From assembly GCF_000787695.1 (NCBI RefSeq), contig NZ_BBPH01000076.1, forward strand, positions 1-55,214: a stretch of 55,214 bases of DNA. Reading direction: 5' to 3'. Origin of the DNA: Paracoccus sp. PAMC 22219 (GTDB taxonomy: Bacteria; Pseudomonadota; Alphaproteobacteria; Rhodobacterales; Rhodobacteraceae). Under the pieces are notes generated by a model. That model saw only the letters and a program-made list of their open reading frames with translations. It did not search any database and was not told the origin of the DNA. Shown piece after piece: positions 37,094-46,294 of the stretch. Numbering within the stretch: position 1 is the stretch's first letter; the number at the start of each line of letters is the position of its first letter. A program made the translations under genes and the position numbers.

Positions 37094-38045
37094 CGTCACC
37101 ATCATCGGCGCGGGCGTGGCCGGGCTGTTCGCGGCCCATGTGCTGGCGCTGCGCGGGCTGACCCCGCGCATCCTGGACCGCAACGGCCCGCCGGGTCCGC
37201 ATGGCTGTTCGTGGTGGGCGGGCGGCATGCTGGCCCCGCATTGCGAAGGCGTCACCGCCGATCCGGTGATCACCCGGCTTGGCGCCGACGCTGCCGATGC
37301 CTGGTCCGCCGTGACGCCCGTCACGCGGCACGGCACGCTGGTGCTGGCGCTGGACCGCGACCGGGCGGAACTGGCCCGCTTTGCCCGCCGCGCCACCGAC
37401 CATCAGCCCTGCGACAGCGCCGATCTGGAACCTGACCTGCCGCCCCGCCCCGGCCTGATCTTTCCGACCGAGGCGCATCTGGACCCCCGCCGCGCCCTGA
37501 CCGACCTGACCGCGTGGCTGGCCGCGCGCGGCATCGGCATCGAGGCCGCGACGGCCGATCCGCGCGACATCGTCGGCCCGGTAATCGACGCGCGCGGGCT
37601 GTCCGCCGCCCTGCCAGACCTGCGCGGCGTGCGCGGCGAGATGATCGTCCTGCATGCCCCCGACATCGCCCTGACGCGCCCTGTCCGCCTGCTGCATCCG
37701 CGCCATCCTCTGTACATCGTGCCGCGCGCAGGCGGGTTGTTCATGCTGGGCGCGACCCAGATCGAAAGCGCCTCCCGCGCGCCCGCCACGGCCCGGTCGG
37801 TGTTGGAGCTGCTGTCGGCGGCCTATGCGCTGGACCCCCGCTTTGCCGAAAGCGCCATCGTCGAACTGGGCGCCGACCTGCGCCCGGCGTTTCCCGACAA
37901 CATCCCGCGCGTCACCGTACGGGGGCGGGTGCTGCACCTGAACGGGCTGTTCCGCCACGGATACCTGATGACCCCCGCGCTGGCGCGGCAGGCGGCCGAT
38001 TACCTGATCACCGGAACCAAGGGAGAACTGATCCATGAGGATTGA
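37086..38045 (+). CDS. thiO: Glycine oxidase ThiO (FAD-dependent)
   Basis: The 319-residue flavoprotein has the dinucleotide-binding 'IIGAGVAGLFAAHVLALRG' near the N terminus and a DAO-family C terminus ('LHLNGLFRHGYLMTPALA'). It oxidises glycine to the imine needed for the thiazole ring. The presence of thiO instead of thiH means the aerobic route to dehydroglycine. It overlaps thiD upstream and thiS downstream by 11 bases. Confidence 0.93.
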   Translation: MADVTIIGAGVAGLFAAHVLALRGLTPRILDRNGPPGPHGCSWWAGGMLAPHCEGVTADPVITRLGADAADAWSAVTPVTRHGTLVLALDRDRAELARFARRATDHQPCDSADLEPDLPPRPGLIFPTEAHLDPRRALTDLTAWLAARGIGIEAATADPRDIVGPVIDARGLSAALPDLRGVRGEMIVLHAPDIALTRPVRLLHPRHPLYIVPRAGGLFMLGATQIESASRAPATARSVLELLSAAYALDPRFAESAIVELGADLRPAFPDNIPRVTVRGRVLHLNGLFRHGYLMTPALARQAADYLITGTKGELIHED

Positions 38046-38232
38046 GGTCAACGGAACCCCCCGCGACATCGCCGCCTCCACCGTGGCCGACGCGCTGTCC
38101 GAACTGGGCTGGGGCGATGCCCGCGTGGCGACCGCGCTGAACGGCGACTTTTTGCCCGCCGCGTCCCGCGCGACCCACCCGTTGCGCGACGGTGACCGGC
38201 TGGAGGTTCTGGCCCCCATGCAGGGAGGATAG
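38035..38232 (+). CDS. thiS: Sulfur carrier protein ThiS
   Basis: The 65-residue ubiquitin-like protein ends with the essential GG ('APMQGG'). It is adenylated by ThiF and then carries sulfur as a thiocarboxylate to ThiG. The start overlaps thiO; thiG begins three bases after its stop. Length and C terminus are typical. Confidence 0.95.
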   Translation: MRIEVNGTPRDIAASTVADALSELGWGDARVATALNGDFLPAASRATHPLRDGDRLEVLAPMQGG

Positions 38233-38235
38233 GCG

Positions 38236-38997
38236 ATGCGCGATTTCTATGGCGTCACCCTGCCCAATGCGCTGCTGCTGGGCACCGCGCAGTACCCGTC
38301 CCCGTCGGTGCTGCAGGACGCGTTCCGGGCCAGCGGTGCCGGGGTGGCGACCGTGTCGCTGCGCCGCGAGGCCGGTCAGGGACAGGCCTTCTGGTCGCTG
38401 ATCCGCGATCTGGGGGTGCGCATCCTGCCCAACACCGCCGGCTGTCACAGCGCCCGCGAGGCCGTGACCACCGCCCGAATGGCCCGAGAAGTCTTTGAGA
38501 CCGACTGGATCAAGCTGGAGGTGATCGGCCATGCCGACACCCTGCAGCCCGACCCCTTCGGCCTGCTGGAGGCCGCGACCATCCTGTGCGCCGAGGGATT
38601 CCACGTCTTCCCCTATACGACCGAGGATCAGGTGCTGGCCGCCCGCCTGCTGGACGCCGGATGCAAGGTGCTGATGCCCTGGGGCGCGCCCATCGGATCG
38701 GGGCTGGGCCTGAACAACCGCCACGGGCTGCGCATGCTGCGCGCGGCCTTCCCTGACGTGCCGATGGTGATCGACGCGGGCCTGGGCCTGCCCAGCCACG
38801 CGACCGAGGCGATGGAGATGGGGTTCGATGCGGTCCTGCTGAACAGCGCGGTGGCGCAGGCGGGCGACCCGGTCGCGATGGCGCGGGCCTTTGCCTTTGC
38901 CGTGCAGGCGGGCGCGCTGGCCCGCGACGCCGACCCGATGGGGGTGCGCGACATGGGCGCGCCATCCACCCCCCTGATCGGGAGGGCTTGGCTGTGA
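38236..38997 (+). CDS. thiG: Thiazole synthase
   Basis: The 253-residue TIM-barrel enzyme has the catalytic lysine in 'WIKLEVIG', plus '[14 protein letters not shown]', '[12 protein letters not shown]' and '[19 protein letters not shown]'. It builds the thiazole phosphate from DXP, dehydroglycine and ThiS-thiocarboxylate. It starts behind GGAGG (CAGGGAGGATAGGCG). Its stop overlaps the thiE GTG. Confidence 0.96.
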   Translation: MRDFYGVTLPNALLLGTAQYPSPSVLQDAFRASGAGVATVSLRREAGQGQAFWSLIRDLGVRILPNTAGCHSAREAVTTARMAREVFETDWIKLEVIGHADTLQPDPFGLLEAATILCAEGFHVFPYTTEDQVLAARLLDAGCKVLMPWGAPIGSGLGLNNRHGLRMLRAAFPDVPMVIDAGLGLPSHATEAMEMGFDAVLLNSAVAQAGDPVAMARAFAFAVQAGALARDADPMGVRDMGAPSTPLIGRAWL

Positions 38998-39590
38998 CAC
39001 TGCCGCGCTTCTATCCGATCTTCGACGACGTGGCCTGGCTGGACCGCGCCCTGCCCCTTGGCGTGCGGCTGGTTCAGCTGCGGCTGAAGGACCGCGACCC
39101 CGCCGACCTGCGCGACCAGATCGCGCGCGGGCTGCGCGTGGCGCGGCATCATGGCGCGACGCTTGTCGTCAACGATCACTGGCAGGTGGCGATCGATCTG
39201 GGCGCGGACTGGCTGCATCTGGGGCAGGAGGATCTGGACACCGCCGACCTGCCCGCCATCCGCCGCGCCGGGCTGCGGCTTGGCGTGTCGACCCATGACC
39301 GGGCCGAACTGGACCGCGCGCTGGCGCTGGCGCCCGATTACGTGGCCCTTGGGCCGGTCTGGCCCACGATCCTGAAAAAGATGCGCTGGCACGAACAGGG
39401 GCTGGACCGCGTCACCGAATGGAAGGCGCTGGTGGGCGACGTCCCGCTGATCGCCATCGGCGGGCTGACCCCCGATCGCGGCGCGCAGGCGCTGGCGGCG
39501 GGGGCGGACGTGGTGTCGGCGGTGACCGACATCACGCTGAATCCCGACCCCGAGGCCCGGATGATCGACTGGCTGGCGGTGACGGCATGA
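38994..39590 (+). CDS. thiE: Thiamine phosphate synthase
   Basis: The 198-residue barrel protein has 'VQLRLKDRD', '[10 protein letters not shown]', '[10 protein letters not shown]', 'VSTHD' and '[15 protein letters not shown]'. It joins HMP-PP and thiazole phosphate. The '[10 protein letters not shown]' block differs from the enteric 'GPIFPTxTK' form. The start is taken as GTG at 38994, eight bases behind GGAGG and in a GTGA overlap with thiG; a TTG at 38988 is a possible alternative. The stop overlaps thiF. Confidence 0.93.
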   Translation: MTLPRFYPIFDDVAWLDRALPLGVRLVQLRLKDRDPADLRDQIARGLRVARHHGATLVVNDHWQVAIDLGADWLHLGQEDLDTADLPAIRRAGLRLGVSTHDRAELDRALALAPDYVALGPVWPTILKKMRWHEQGLDRVTEWKALVGDVPLIAIGGLTPDRGAQALAAGADVVSAVTDITLNPDPEARMIDWLAVTA

Positions 39591-40558
39591 ACCGCTATGC
39601 CCGCCAGATGGTGCTGCCCGGCATCGGCGCCGTGGGCCAGGATCGGCTGGCGCAGGCGCATGTGCTGGTCGTCGGCGCGGGCGGCCTGGGCTGTCCCGCG
39701 CTGCAATATCTGGCCGCCGCGGGCGTGGGCCGCATCACGCTGGTCGATCCCGACCGGGTGGAGGAGACGAACCTGCACCGCCAGCCCCTGTACCGCATGG
39801 AGCAGATCGGCCGCCCCAAGGCGCAGGCGGCGGCAGCTGCGCTGGCGGTGCTGAACCCCGACTGCCACGTGGTGCCGCATGCCGACTGGCTGACCCCGGC
39901 CAACGTCTTCGATCTGGTGCAGGCGGCCGATGTCGTGATGGACTGCGCCGACAGCTTTGCGGTCAGCCTGACCCTGTCGGATGCCTGCATGGCATCGGGC
40001 AGGCCGCTGATCACCGGGTCCGCCCTTGGCCTGTCAGGCTATGCGGCGGGGTGCTGTGGCGGCGCGCCCAGCCTGCGTGCGATCTTTCCCGACCTGCCTG
40101 TGCAGGCCGCCAGCTGTGCCAGCGCGGGCGTCCTTGGTCCCGTCGTCGGCATGATCGGCGCGCTGCAGGCGCAGATGGCGCTGGCGGTGCTGCTGGGGCT
40201 GGACCCGCAGCCCTTGGGGCGGCTGGTCAGCTGGGACGCAGGCGGCTGGCGGATGGGCGGGTTTCGTTTCGACGCGGCGCCCGAACCCGCCGCCCCCCTG
40301 CCCTTCATCGCCCATGCACAGATCGCCCCCGGCGACCTGCTGATCGACCTGCGGACCGAGGCCGCGCCCTTTGCCGGCGCCCGCCACCTGCCCCCCGACC
40401 GGATCGCGCATCTGGACCCCGGCCCCGCCGCGCGGGTGGTGCTGGCCTGTCGCACCGGCCTGCGCGCGCACAATGCCGGGCAGGTGCTGCAATCACGCTG
40501 GCCGGGGCGCATCGCCCTGCTGGCCCTGACCGATGACGACCTGAAAGGACGCCCATGA
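39587..40558 (+). CDS. thiF: ThiF/MoeB-like adenylyltransferase fused to a rhodanese domain
   Basis: The 323-residue protein has an E1-like domain (about 1-235): 'VVGAGGLGCPALQYLAAAGV' (ATP site), 'NLHRQPLYR' and 'CASAGVLGPVVGMIGALQA'. A short rhodanese domain follows (about 245-320) with a cysteine loop 'ACRTGLRA'. It adenylates the ThiS tail and probably helps transfer sulfur. The two CxxC pairs that bind zinc in MoeB and ThiF appear to be missing: the first is replaced by 'GAPSLRAIFPD'. Overlap with thiE and thiY by four bases each. Confidence 0.9.
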   Translation: MNRYARQMVLPGIGAVGQDRLAQAHVLVVGAGGLGCPALQYLAAAGVGRITLVDPDRVEETNLHRQPLYRMEQIGRPKAQAAAAALAVLNPDCHVVPHADWLTPANVFDLVQAADVVMDCADSFAVSLTLSDACMASGRPLITGSALGLSGYAAGCCGGAPSLRAIFPDLPVQAASCASAGVLGPVVGMIGALQAQMALAVLLGLDPQPLGRLVSWDAGGWRMGGFRFDAAPEPAAPLPFIAHAQIAPGDLLIDLRTEAAPFAGARHLPPDRIAHLDPGPAARVVLACRTGLRAHNAGQVLQSRWPGRIALLALTDDDLKGRP

Positions 40559-41487
40559 AGACGCTGACCCTGGCGCTGGCCGTGCTGGCCATGCCCGCCC
40601 ATGCCGAAACCCGGCTGACCGTGATGCTGGACTGGTTCGTGAACCCCGACCATGCCCCCATCGTGCTGGCCCAGGAACTGGGCTATTTCGCCGATGCCGG
40701 GCTGGCGGTCGACACCGTGACCCCGTCCGACCCCAACGATCCGCCGCGCATGGTCGCGGCGGGGCGCGTCGATCTGGCCGTCAGCTATCAGCCGCAGCTG
40801 CATCTGTCACGCCATCAGGGCTTGCCGGTGACACGCGTCGGCACGCTGGTTGAAACGCCGCTGACCTGTCTGGTCGTGCTGGCCGACAGCGGCATCGACA
40901 CCCCCGCCGACCTGTCGGGACGCAAGGTGGGCTTTGCCGTGGCGGGCGTGCAGGAGGTGATGCTGGACGCCATGCTGGCCGATAGCGGGCTGGCCCCCAC
41001 CGATGTCGAACAGATCAACATCGGCTGGTCCATCGCGCCCGCGCTGATGTCGGGACAGGTCGACGGCGTCATCGGCGCCTTCCGCAACTTCGAGCTGAAC
41101 CAGCTGCGGCTGGAGGGGTTCGAGGGCCGCTGCCTGAACCCCGAGGACCACGGCATCCCCGCCTATGACGAACTGATCTATCTGGCCGATCCCGCGCGCA
41201 TGGACCGCGCCGCCATCGCGGCCTTTCTGGAGGCCACCGAACGCGCGACGGCCTTCATCAAGAACGACCCCGACGCGGCGTGGCGGATGTTCGCGGACAC
41301 CGCCGCCGAACTGCAGACGCCCCTGAACGAGGCCGCGTGGGCGGACACCTGGCCGCGCTTTGCCGGACGCCCCGCCGCGCTGGACGCCGGACGCTATCTG
41401 CGGTTCGAGGCGTTTCTGGCCGACCAGGGGGCCACGCCGGGCGGACAGGACCTGTCCGACCTGGCCATCGACGTGACCGCACCATGA
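40555..41487 (+). CDS. thiY: HMP-precursor ABC substrate-binding protein ThiY
   Basis: The 310-residue periplasmic protein has a signal peptide (about 1-17, ending 'PAHA'), then the NMT1/THI5-like start 'LDWFVNPDHAPIVLAQELGYF'. ThiY binds N-formyl-4-amino-5-aminomethyl-2-methylpyrimidine, a breakdown product of thiamine. Genes tenA, thiZ and thiX downstream complete the salvage pathway. ATGA overlaps on both sides. Confidence 0.92.
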   Translation: MKTLTLALAVLAMPAHAETRLTVMLDWFVNPDHAPIVLAQELGYFADAGLAVDTVTPSDPNDPPRMVAAGRVDLAVSYQPQLHLSRHQGLPVTRVGTLVETPLTCLVVLADSGIDTPADLSGRKVGFAVAGVQEVMLDAMLADSGLAPTDVEQINIGWSIAPALMSGQVDGVIGAFRNFELNQLRLEGFEGRCLNPEDHGIPAYDELIYLADPARMDRAAIAAFLEATERATAFIKNDPDAAWRMFADTAAELQTPLNEAAWADTWPRFAGRPAALDAGRYLRFEAFLADQGATPGGQDLSDLAIDVTAP

Positions 41488-42161
41488 GCGCGCCCGATTA
41501 CGGCCGCGCCTTTGCGCTGTGGCGGCAGGCGGCGGGGGGGCACTGGGACGCCTATGTCGACCATGCCTTCGTGCGGCAGTTGGCGGCGGGCGAACTGCCG
41601 CGCGACAGCTTCCTGCATTATCTGCGGCAGGACTATGTGTTCCTTCTGCATTTCGCGCGGTCCTGGGCGCTGGTCTTTGCCAAGTCGGACCGGATGTCGG
41701 AAATGGCGCTGGCGTCGTCCATCGCGCACGGCCTGCTGAACGGAGAGATGCCGCTGCATGTCGACATCTGCGGCCGCGAGGGCATCTCCGAGGAGATGCT
41801 GCAGCAGACCCCGGAATCGCCCGCCAACATGGCCTATACGCGGTTCGTGCAGGCCACCGGCTATGCGGGCGACATGCTGGACTTGCTGGCGGCGCTTGCA
41901 CCTTGCGTCTTCGGCTATGGCCAGATCGGGCTGGCGCATGCGGGCAGCGGCGGCCCCTATGGCGAATGGACCGCGACCTATGGCGGCGCCGATTACCAGC
42001 GCGTCTGCCATGACGTGGGCGCGCTGATCGACGCGGCGCTGGAGGCGCGGTTGGGCCCCGACTGGCCCACCCTGCCCCGCGCGCAGACGCTGGCGCGCCA
42101 TTTCACCCAAGCAACCCAGCTGGAGGTCGGGTTCTGGCAGATGGGCTTGGACCGGACATGA
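41484..42161 (+). CDS. tenA: Aminopyrimidine aminohydrolase / thiaminase II TenA
   Basis: The 225-residue helical protein has 'YLRQDYVFLLHFARSWAL' near the N terminus and the catalytic cysteine block 'APCVFGYGQIG' near residue 140. It hydrolyses aminomethyl-pyrimidine to HMP, which ThiD phosphorylates. Its position between thiY and thiZ supports the salvage role over thiaminase activity. It overlaps both neighbours by four bases. Confidence 0.93.
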   Translation: MSAPDYGRAFALWRQAAGGHWDAYVDHAFVRQLAAGELPRDSFLHYLRQDYVFLLHFARSWALVFAKSDRMSEMALASSIAHGLLNGEMPLHVDICGREGISEEMLQQTPESPANMAYTRFVQATGYAGDMLDLLAALAPCVFGYGQIGLAHAGSGGPYGEWTATYGGADYQRVCHDVGALIDAALEARLGPDWPTLPRAQTLARHFTQATQLEVGFWQMGLDRT

Positions 42162-42849
42162 TCCGCATCACGGGCGACCTGATCCTGGACGGGCGGCCTC
42201 TGCTGCAGGGTCTGGCGCTGGACTGTCCGCAGGGGCGGTGGACCGCGCTCATGGGGCCGTCGGGGGTGGGCAAGTCGACCTTGGGCCGCATCGTGGCGGG
42301 CCTGCCCGTGGCCGCGCGGCTGCGGGGGCATATCACGGCGGGGGCGGTCACGCTGATGGGGCAGCAGGATCAGTTGCTGCCTTGGGCCGATGCGCTGGCC
42401 AATGTCACCATCGGCGCGCGGCTGCGCGGCCAGCCCCCGACCGGGACCGTGCCCGCGCCCTGTTGGCCGATCTGGGCCTGTCGGGGCTGGAGGCGCGCCG
42501 CCCCGCCCAGCTGTCCGGCGGCCAGCGCCAGCGTGTGGCCCTAGCCCGCACCCTGATCGAGGATCGCCCGGTGGTCGTCCTGGACGAGCCGTTCTCGGCG
42601 CTGGACGCCGGCACGCGGGCGCAGATGCAGGATCTGGCGGCGCGACACCTGGCCGGGCGCACGATGATCCTGATCACCCACGACCCGCTGGAGGCCGCGC
42701 GCCTGTGCCACGCCGCCTGGCTGCTGGACGCGCACGGAACCCATGCACTGGCCCTGCCCGCCACCCCCACACCGCGCGCCCTGGACGACCCGCAGGTGCT
42801 GGCCACCCAAGGCGCATTGTTCCGCAGCCTGATGCCATGCGCGGCCTGA
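42158..42849 (+). CDS. thiZ: HMP-precursor ABC transporter ATPase ThiZ (one apparent frameshift)
   Basis: The ATPase has Walker A 'GPSGVGKST', Q-loop region 'LMGQQDQLLPWADAL', signature 'LSGGQRQR', Walker B 'VVVLDEPFSALD' and 'ITHDPLEAA'. The frame breaks in the C5 run at 42434-42438: one more C joins 'GARLRGQPP' to 'DRDRARALLADLGLSG' and gives 230 residues. Uncorrected, translation stops at 42544, before Walker B, and the transporter would be dead. It overlaps tenA by four bases and thiX by 13. Confidence 0.87.
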
Positions 42850-43592
42850 TCGCGATACTGGTCGCGCTGTCGCTATGGCAGGGCGTTGTCTGGGCCAGCG
42901 GCGTGCCGCCCTTCATCCTGCCGGGACCCGCGCGGGTGGCCCATGCGCTGATCGATCATGCCGGGATGCTGGCGGTGAACGCGCGGTTCACGCTGGCCAA
43001 TCTGGCGGCCGGGCTGGCCCTGGGGGTGGCGCTTGGGGTCGGCACGGCGATCAACCTGGCGCTGTCGCCCGCGGCGCGGTGGCTGCTGCGGCCGATGCTG
43101 ATCGCGGCGCAGGCGGTGCCGGTCTTTGCGCTGGCGCCGATCCTGACGCTGTGGCTGGGTTACGGCGCGCCCAGCAAGGTCGTGATGGTTGCGCTGGTGG
43201 TGTATTTCCCGGTGGCGTCGGTCCTGTTCGACGCGCTGATGCGCCCGCCCGCGGCGCTGGACGATCTGGCCCTGTCGATGGGCGCGCGGCCCGTGCGACG
43301 CCTGATGCTGATCCAGCTGCCGAACGCCCTGCCCGCGCTTGGCTCTGGGCTGCGGCTGGCGGCGGTGCAGGCGCCGCTGGCGGTGATCATCGGCGAATGG
43401 GTGGGGTCCAGCCGCGGATTGGGGCACGTGATGCTGATGGCGAACGGGCGGGGTCAGACCGACCTGATGTTCGCGGCCCTTGCCGTGCTGACGGCGATCG
43501 GGCTGGCGCTGTTCGCCGCGGCAGGCGCGGTTCAGTGCCTGACGGAACGGGGCCGCCCCGAAGGACGGCCCCAAGCGATTACCACGAGGTGA
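42837..43592 (+). CDS. thiX: HMP-precursor ABC transporter permease ThiX
   Basis: The 251-residue protein has six helices with the SsuC/TauC-like permease loop 'SMGARPVRRLMLIQLPNALP'. It forms the import channel with ThiZ and ThiY. The start overlaps the thiZ end. The last gene of the thi operon; its final 14 bases overlap the convergent metQ gene. Confidence 0.9.
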   Translation: MRGLIAILVALSLWQGVVWASGVPPFILPGPARVAHALIDHAGMLAVNARFTLANLAAGLALGVALGVGTAINLALSPAARWLLRPMLIAAQAVPVFALAPILTLWLGYGAPSKVVMVALVVYFPVASVLFDALMRPPAALDDLALSMGARPVRRLMLIQLPNALPALGSGLRLAAVQAPLAVIIGEWVGSSRGLGHVMLMANGRGQTDLMFAALAVLTAIGLALFAAAGAVQCLTERGRPEGRPQAITTR

Positions 43593-44352
43593 TGACCGCG
43601 CCTTCGTATTTCTCGTCGATGAAGGCCTTGACCTCGGGCGACTGATAGGCCTCGACCAGGGTCTGGACCCAAGGCTCGGCCTCGCGGCCTTCCTGCACGA
43701 CCAGGATGTTCACATAGGGGCTGTCGGCCTTTTCCATAGCGATGGAATCGCCGCGCGGCGACAGGCCAGAGGCCAGCGCATAGTTCGTGTTGATGATCGC
43801 GATATCGGCATCGGCCAGCGTGCGGGGCAGCTGCGCCGCGTCCAGCTCCAGGAAGCGCAGGCCCTTGGGGTTGTCGGCGATGTCCAGCGGGCTGGGGACC
43901 AGGCCCGTGCCCTCGGTCAGGGTGATGATGCCCAGATCCTGCAGGATCAGCAGCGCGCGCCCGCCATTGGTCGGGTCATTGGGGATCGCGACCTGCGCGC
44001 CCTCGGGCAGATCGGCCAGATCCTCGATGCGGTCGGAATAGACGCCCATCGGGGTGGTGATGGTGGTGCCGACCTCGACCAGGGCAAAGCCGCGATCGGT
44101 CATCTGGTTCTCCAGATAGGGGCGGTGCTGAAAGCTGTTGGCATCCAGATCGCCATCGGCCAGCGCCTGGTTCGGCACGACGTAATCGGAGAATTCGATG
44201 ACCTCGATGGTCAGGCCCAGGGGTTCGGCGACCTCGGCCACCTTCTCCATGATCTCGCCATGTTCACCGGGGGAGACGCCGACCGTGATATCCTCGGCCA
44301 TCGCGGCGGTGGACAGGGCAAGGGCGGAAACAAAGGTTGTCAGACGCAGCAT
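43579..44352 (-). CDS. metQ: Methionine-binding protein MetQ
   Basis: The 257-residue NlpA-family binding protein has a signal peptide (about 1-19, ending 'TAAMA') with no lipobox cysteine, then 'DITVGVSPGEHGEIMEKV'. Family motifs include 'QHRPYLENQM' and 'AIPNDPTNGGRALLIL'. It delivers methionine to MetNI. The start at 44352 follows an AAGGACC site. Enteric MetQ is a lipoprotein; the absence of a lipobox cysteine here suggests a soluble periplasmic form. It overlaps thiX at its 3' end. Confidence 0.92.
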   Translation of the reverse strand: MLRLTTFVSALALSTAAMAEDITVGVSPGEHGEIMEKVAEVAEPLGLTIEVIEFSDYVVPNQALADGDLDANSFQHRPYLENQMTDRGFALVEVGTTITTPMGVYSDRIEDLADLPEGAQVAIPNDPTNGGRALLILQDLGIITLTEGTGLVPSPLDIADNPKGLRFLELDAAQLPRTLADADIAIINTNYALASGLSPRGDSIAMEKADSPYVNILVVQEGREAEPWVQTLVEAYQSPEVKAFIDEKYEGAVITSW

Positions 44353-44393
44353 GGGATTGGTCCTTTCTTGTCTGCGGAAAAACGGGGGAAAAC

Positions 44394-45068
44394 TCAGGCG
44401 CCGCGGTTGCGGGGCGCGCGACGGTCGACGCGGGCCGCGATCCATTCGCCAAGCGACTGGACCAGCTGCACCAGCACGATCAGGATGACGACGACGGCGG
44501 CCATGACCTCTGGCATGAAACGCTGGTATCCATAGCGGATGCCCAGATCGCCCAGTCCCTGCCCGCCCACGGCGCCGACCATCGCGGAATATCCGATCAG
44601 GCTGACCACGGCCAGGGTCAGGCCCAGGGTGATGCCGGGCAGCGCCTCGGGGATCAGCACCTTGCGGATGATCTGCAAAGGCGTAGCGCCCATCGCGCGG
44701 GCCGCTTCGATCAGGCCCTGGTCGACCTCGCGGATGGCGTTCTCGACCAGCCGCGCGATGAAGGGGATCGCGGCCACGGTCAGCGGCACGATGGCGGCGT
44801 CGGTGCCGATCGACGTGCCGACCACGGCCCGCGTGAAGGGGATGATCGCCACCACCAAAATGATGAACGGGACCGACCGCGTGGCGTTCACCACCAGCCC
44901 CAGCACCTTGTTGACCCAAGGCGTGGACAGCAGCTCGCCTCGCTGCGACGTGGCCAGGAACACGCCCAAGGGCAGCCCGCCCACCGTGCCCAGGATCGCC
45001 GAGATGGCGACCATGTACAGCGTCTGCAGCGTCGCATCCCACAGGATCGGGATCAGGTTAGCGGACAT
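44394..45068 (-). CDS. metI: Methionine ABC transporter permease MetI
   Basis: The 224-residue, five-helix permease has 'NATRSVPFIILVVAIIPFTR' and the ATPase-contact loop 'EAARAMGATPLQIIRKVLIP'. It is the channel of the MetNIQ importer. It lies 41 bases upstream of metQ and 33 bases downstream of metN, on the same strand. Confidence 0.94.
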   Translation of the reverse strand: MSANLIPILWDATLQTLYMVAISAILGTVGGLPLGVFLATSQRGELLSTPWVNKVLGLVVNATRSVPFIILVVAIIPFTRAVVGTSIGTDAAIVPLTVAAIPFIARLVENAIREVDQGLIEAARAMGATPLQIIRKVLIPEALPGITLGLTLAVVSLIGYSAMVGAVGGQGLGDLGIRYGYQRFMPEVMAAVVVILIVLVQLVQSLGEWIAARVDRRAPRNRGA

Positions 45069-45101
45069 GGCCCAGCACCTCCGTGGTCAGACCGTGTTCG
45101 C

Positions 45102-46091
45102 TCAGGACGCGCGGGCCTGGTCGCCGCGGTCGTGGGGGACGGAAATCAGCAGGTTGCCAAAGGGGCGCGTGCCGATCTCTTCGATGGTGCCGCCCAGGAT
45201 GTTGGCGCTGATGCCCAGATCGGTCGCCAGCCGCGCCAGCATCGGGTCGGTCGCATGGGTGCCGGCAAAGGTCACGCGGATCACTTGGTCGCCCGGCGGA
45301 TCGGCCTGCAGCCGCGCCGCGACGAAGGCGGGCAGCGTGGCGCCGGTCACGCCCGACAGAAAGCTGCGGGTGGTCGCGTGCGCCGGGCGGGCAAAGACGT
45401 CATAGGTCGGACCGGCTTCGACGATGCGCCCGGCCTCGATCACCGCCATGTGGCTGGCGATGTCGCGCAGGACGGCCATCTCGTGCGTGATCAGCAGGAC
45501 GGTCAGGCCCAGGTCGCGGTTGATCTGCGCCAGCAGGTCCAGGACGGTCTGCGTGGTTTCGGGGTCCAGCGCGCTGGTCGCCTCGTCCGACAGCAGGACC
45601 TTGGGGCCGGTGGCCAGGGCGCGGGCGATGCCCACGCGCTGTTTCTGCCCGCCCGACAGCTCTGCCGGATAGCGGTCGGCCAGCGCGCCCAGGCCCACCT
45701 GGTCGATCAGCTGGTCGACGCGGGCGCGGATCTGGCCGCGCGGGGTGCCGGCGACCTCCAGCGGCAGGGCGATGTTGCCCCGCACGCTGCGCGAGGCCAG
45801 CAGGTTGAAGTGCTGGAAGATCATGCCGACGTCGCGCCGGATCGCCCGCAGGCCGGACCCGGTGGCGGTGCCGACATCGCGGCCCGCGACCGACACCTTG
45901 CCCGTCGTCGGACGCTCCAGCCCGTTCACCATGCGCAGCAGCGTGGACTTGCCCGCGCCGGATCGCCCGATGATGCCGGTGATGCTGCCCTGCGGCACCG
46001 ACAGGGTGATGTCGGCCAGCGCCATCACCTGCCCGCCCGCCTTGGGAAAGGACTTGCCCAGCCCTTCGAAGGTTATCGCCGCGCCGGTCAT
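45102..46091 (-). CDS. metN: Methionine ABC transporter ATPase MetN
   Basis: The 329-residue protein has Walker A 'GRSGAGKST', signature 'LSGGQKQR', Walker B 'VLLSDEATSALD' and 'ITHEMAVLRDI'. A C-terminal NIL domain (about 255-325, 'RVTFAGTHATDPML') binds methionine and inhibits transport when the cell is replete. The start at 46091 is preferred because AGG lies six bases upstream; an ATG two codons earlier is possible. No SAM riboswitch was recognised in the 200 bases before it. Confidence 0.93.
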   Translation of the reverse strand: MTGAAITFEGLGKSFPKAGGQVMALADITLSVPQGSITGIIGRSGAGKSTLLRMVNGLERPTTGKVSVAGRDVGTATGSGLRAIRRDVGMIFQHFNLLASRSVRGNIALPLEVAGTPRGQIRARVDQLIDQVGLGALADRYPAELSGGQKQRVGIARALATGPKVLLSDEATSALDPETTQTVLDLLAQINRDLGLTVLLITHEMAVLRDIASHMAVIEAGRIVEAGPTYDVFARPAHATTRSFLSGVTGATLPAFVAARLQADPPGDQVIRVTFAGTHATDPMLARLATDLGISANILGGTIEEIGTRPFGNLLISVPHDRGDQARAS

Positions 46092-46294
46092 CCGCATCCT
46101 GCATGCTTGTCAAAAGTCAGGGCGCGGTCCTGCCCGAAACGGCCGCCGGGCGCAAGCCGTGCGGCGATCACGCAGCCTGCGCCCGCAAAACGACCGTTCG
46201 CCGCGGGTGCGGGGTTCCGGAACGCATGCCCTGTCCCGGCCTGCGCGCGTGAACGCGCGGCAGGTCGATCCGACATGTGACAGGAAGGCTGTCC

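Noticed and set aside
46092-46294. Possible SAM-II-like riboswitch before metN
   Set aside because: A partial resemblance (CGTGATCGCCG then CGGCTTGC on the minus strand) was seen, but the conserved AAACAAG and GCTAAA parts are missing.
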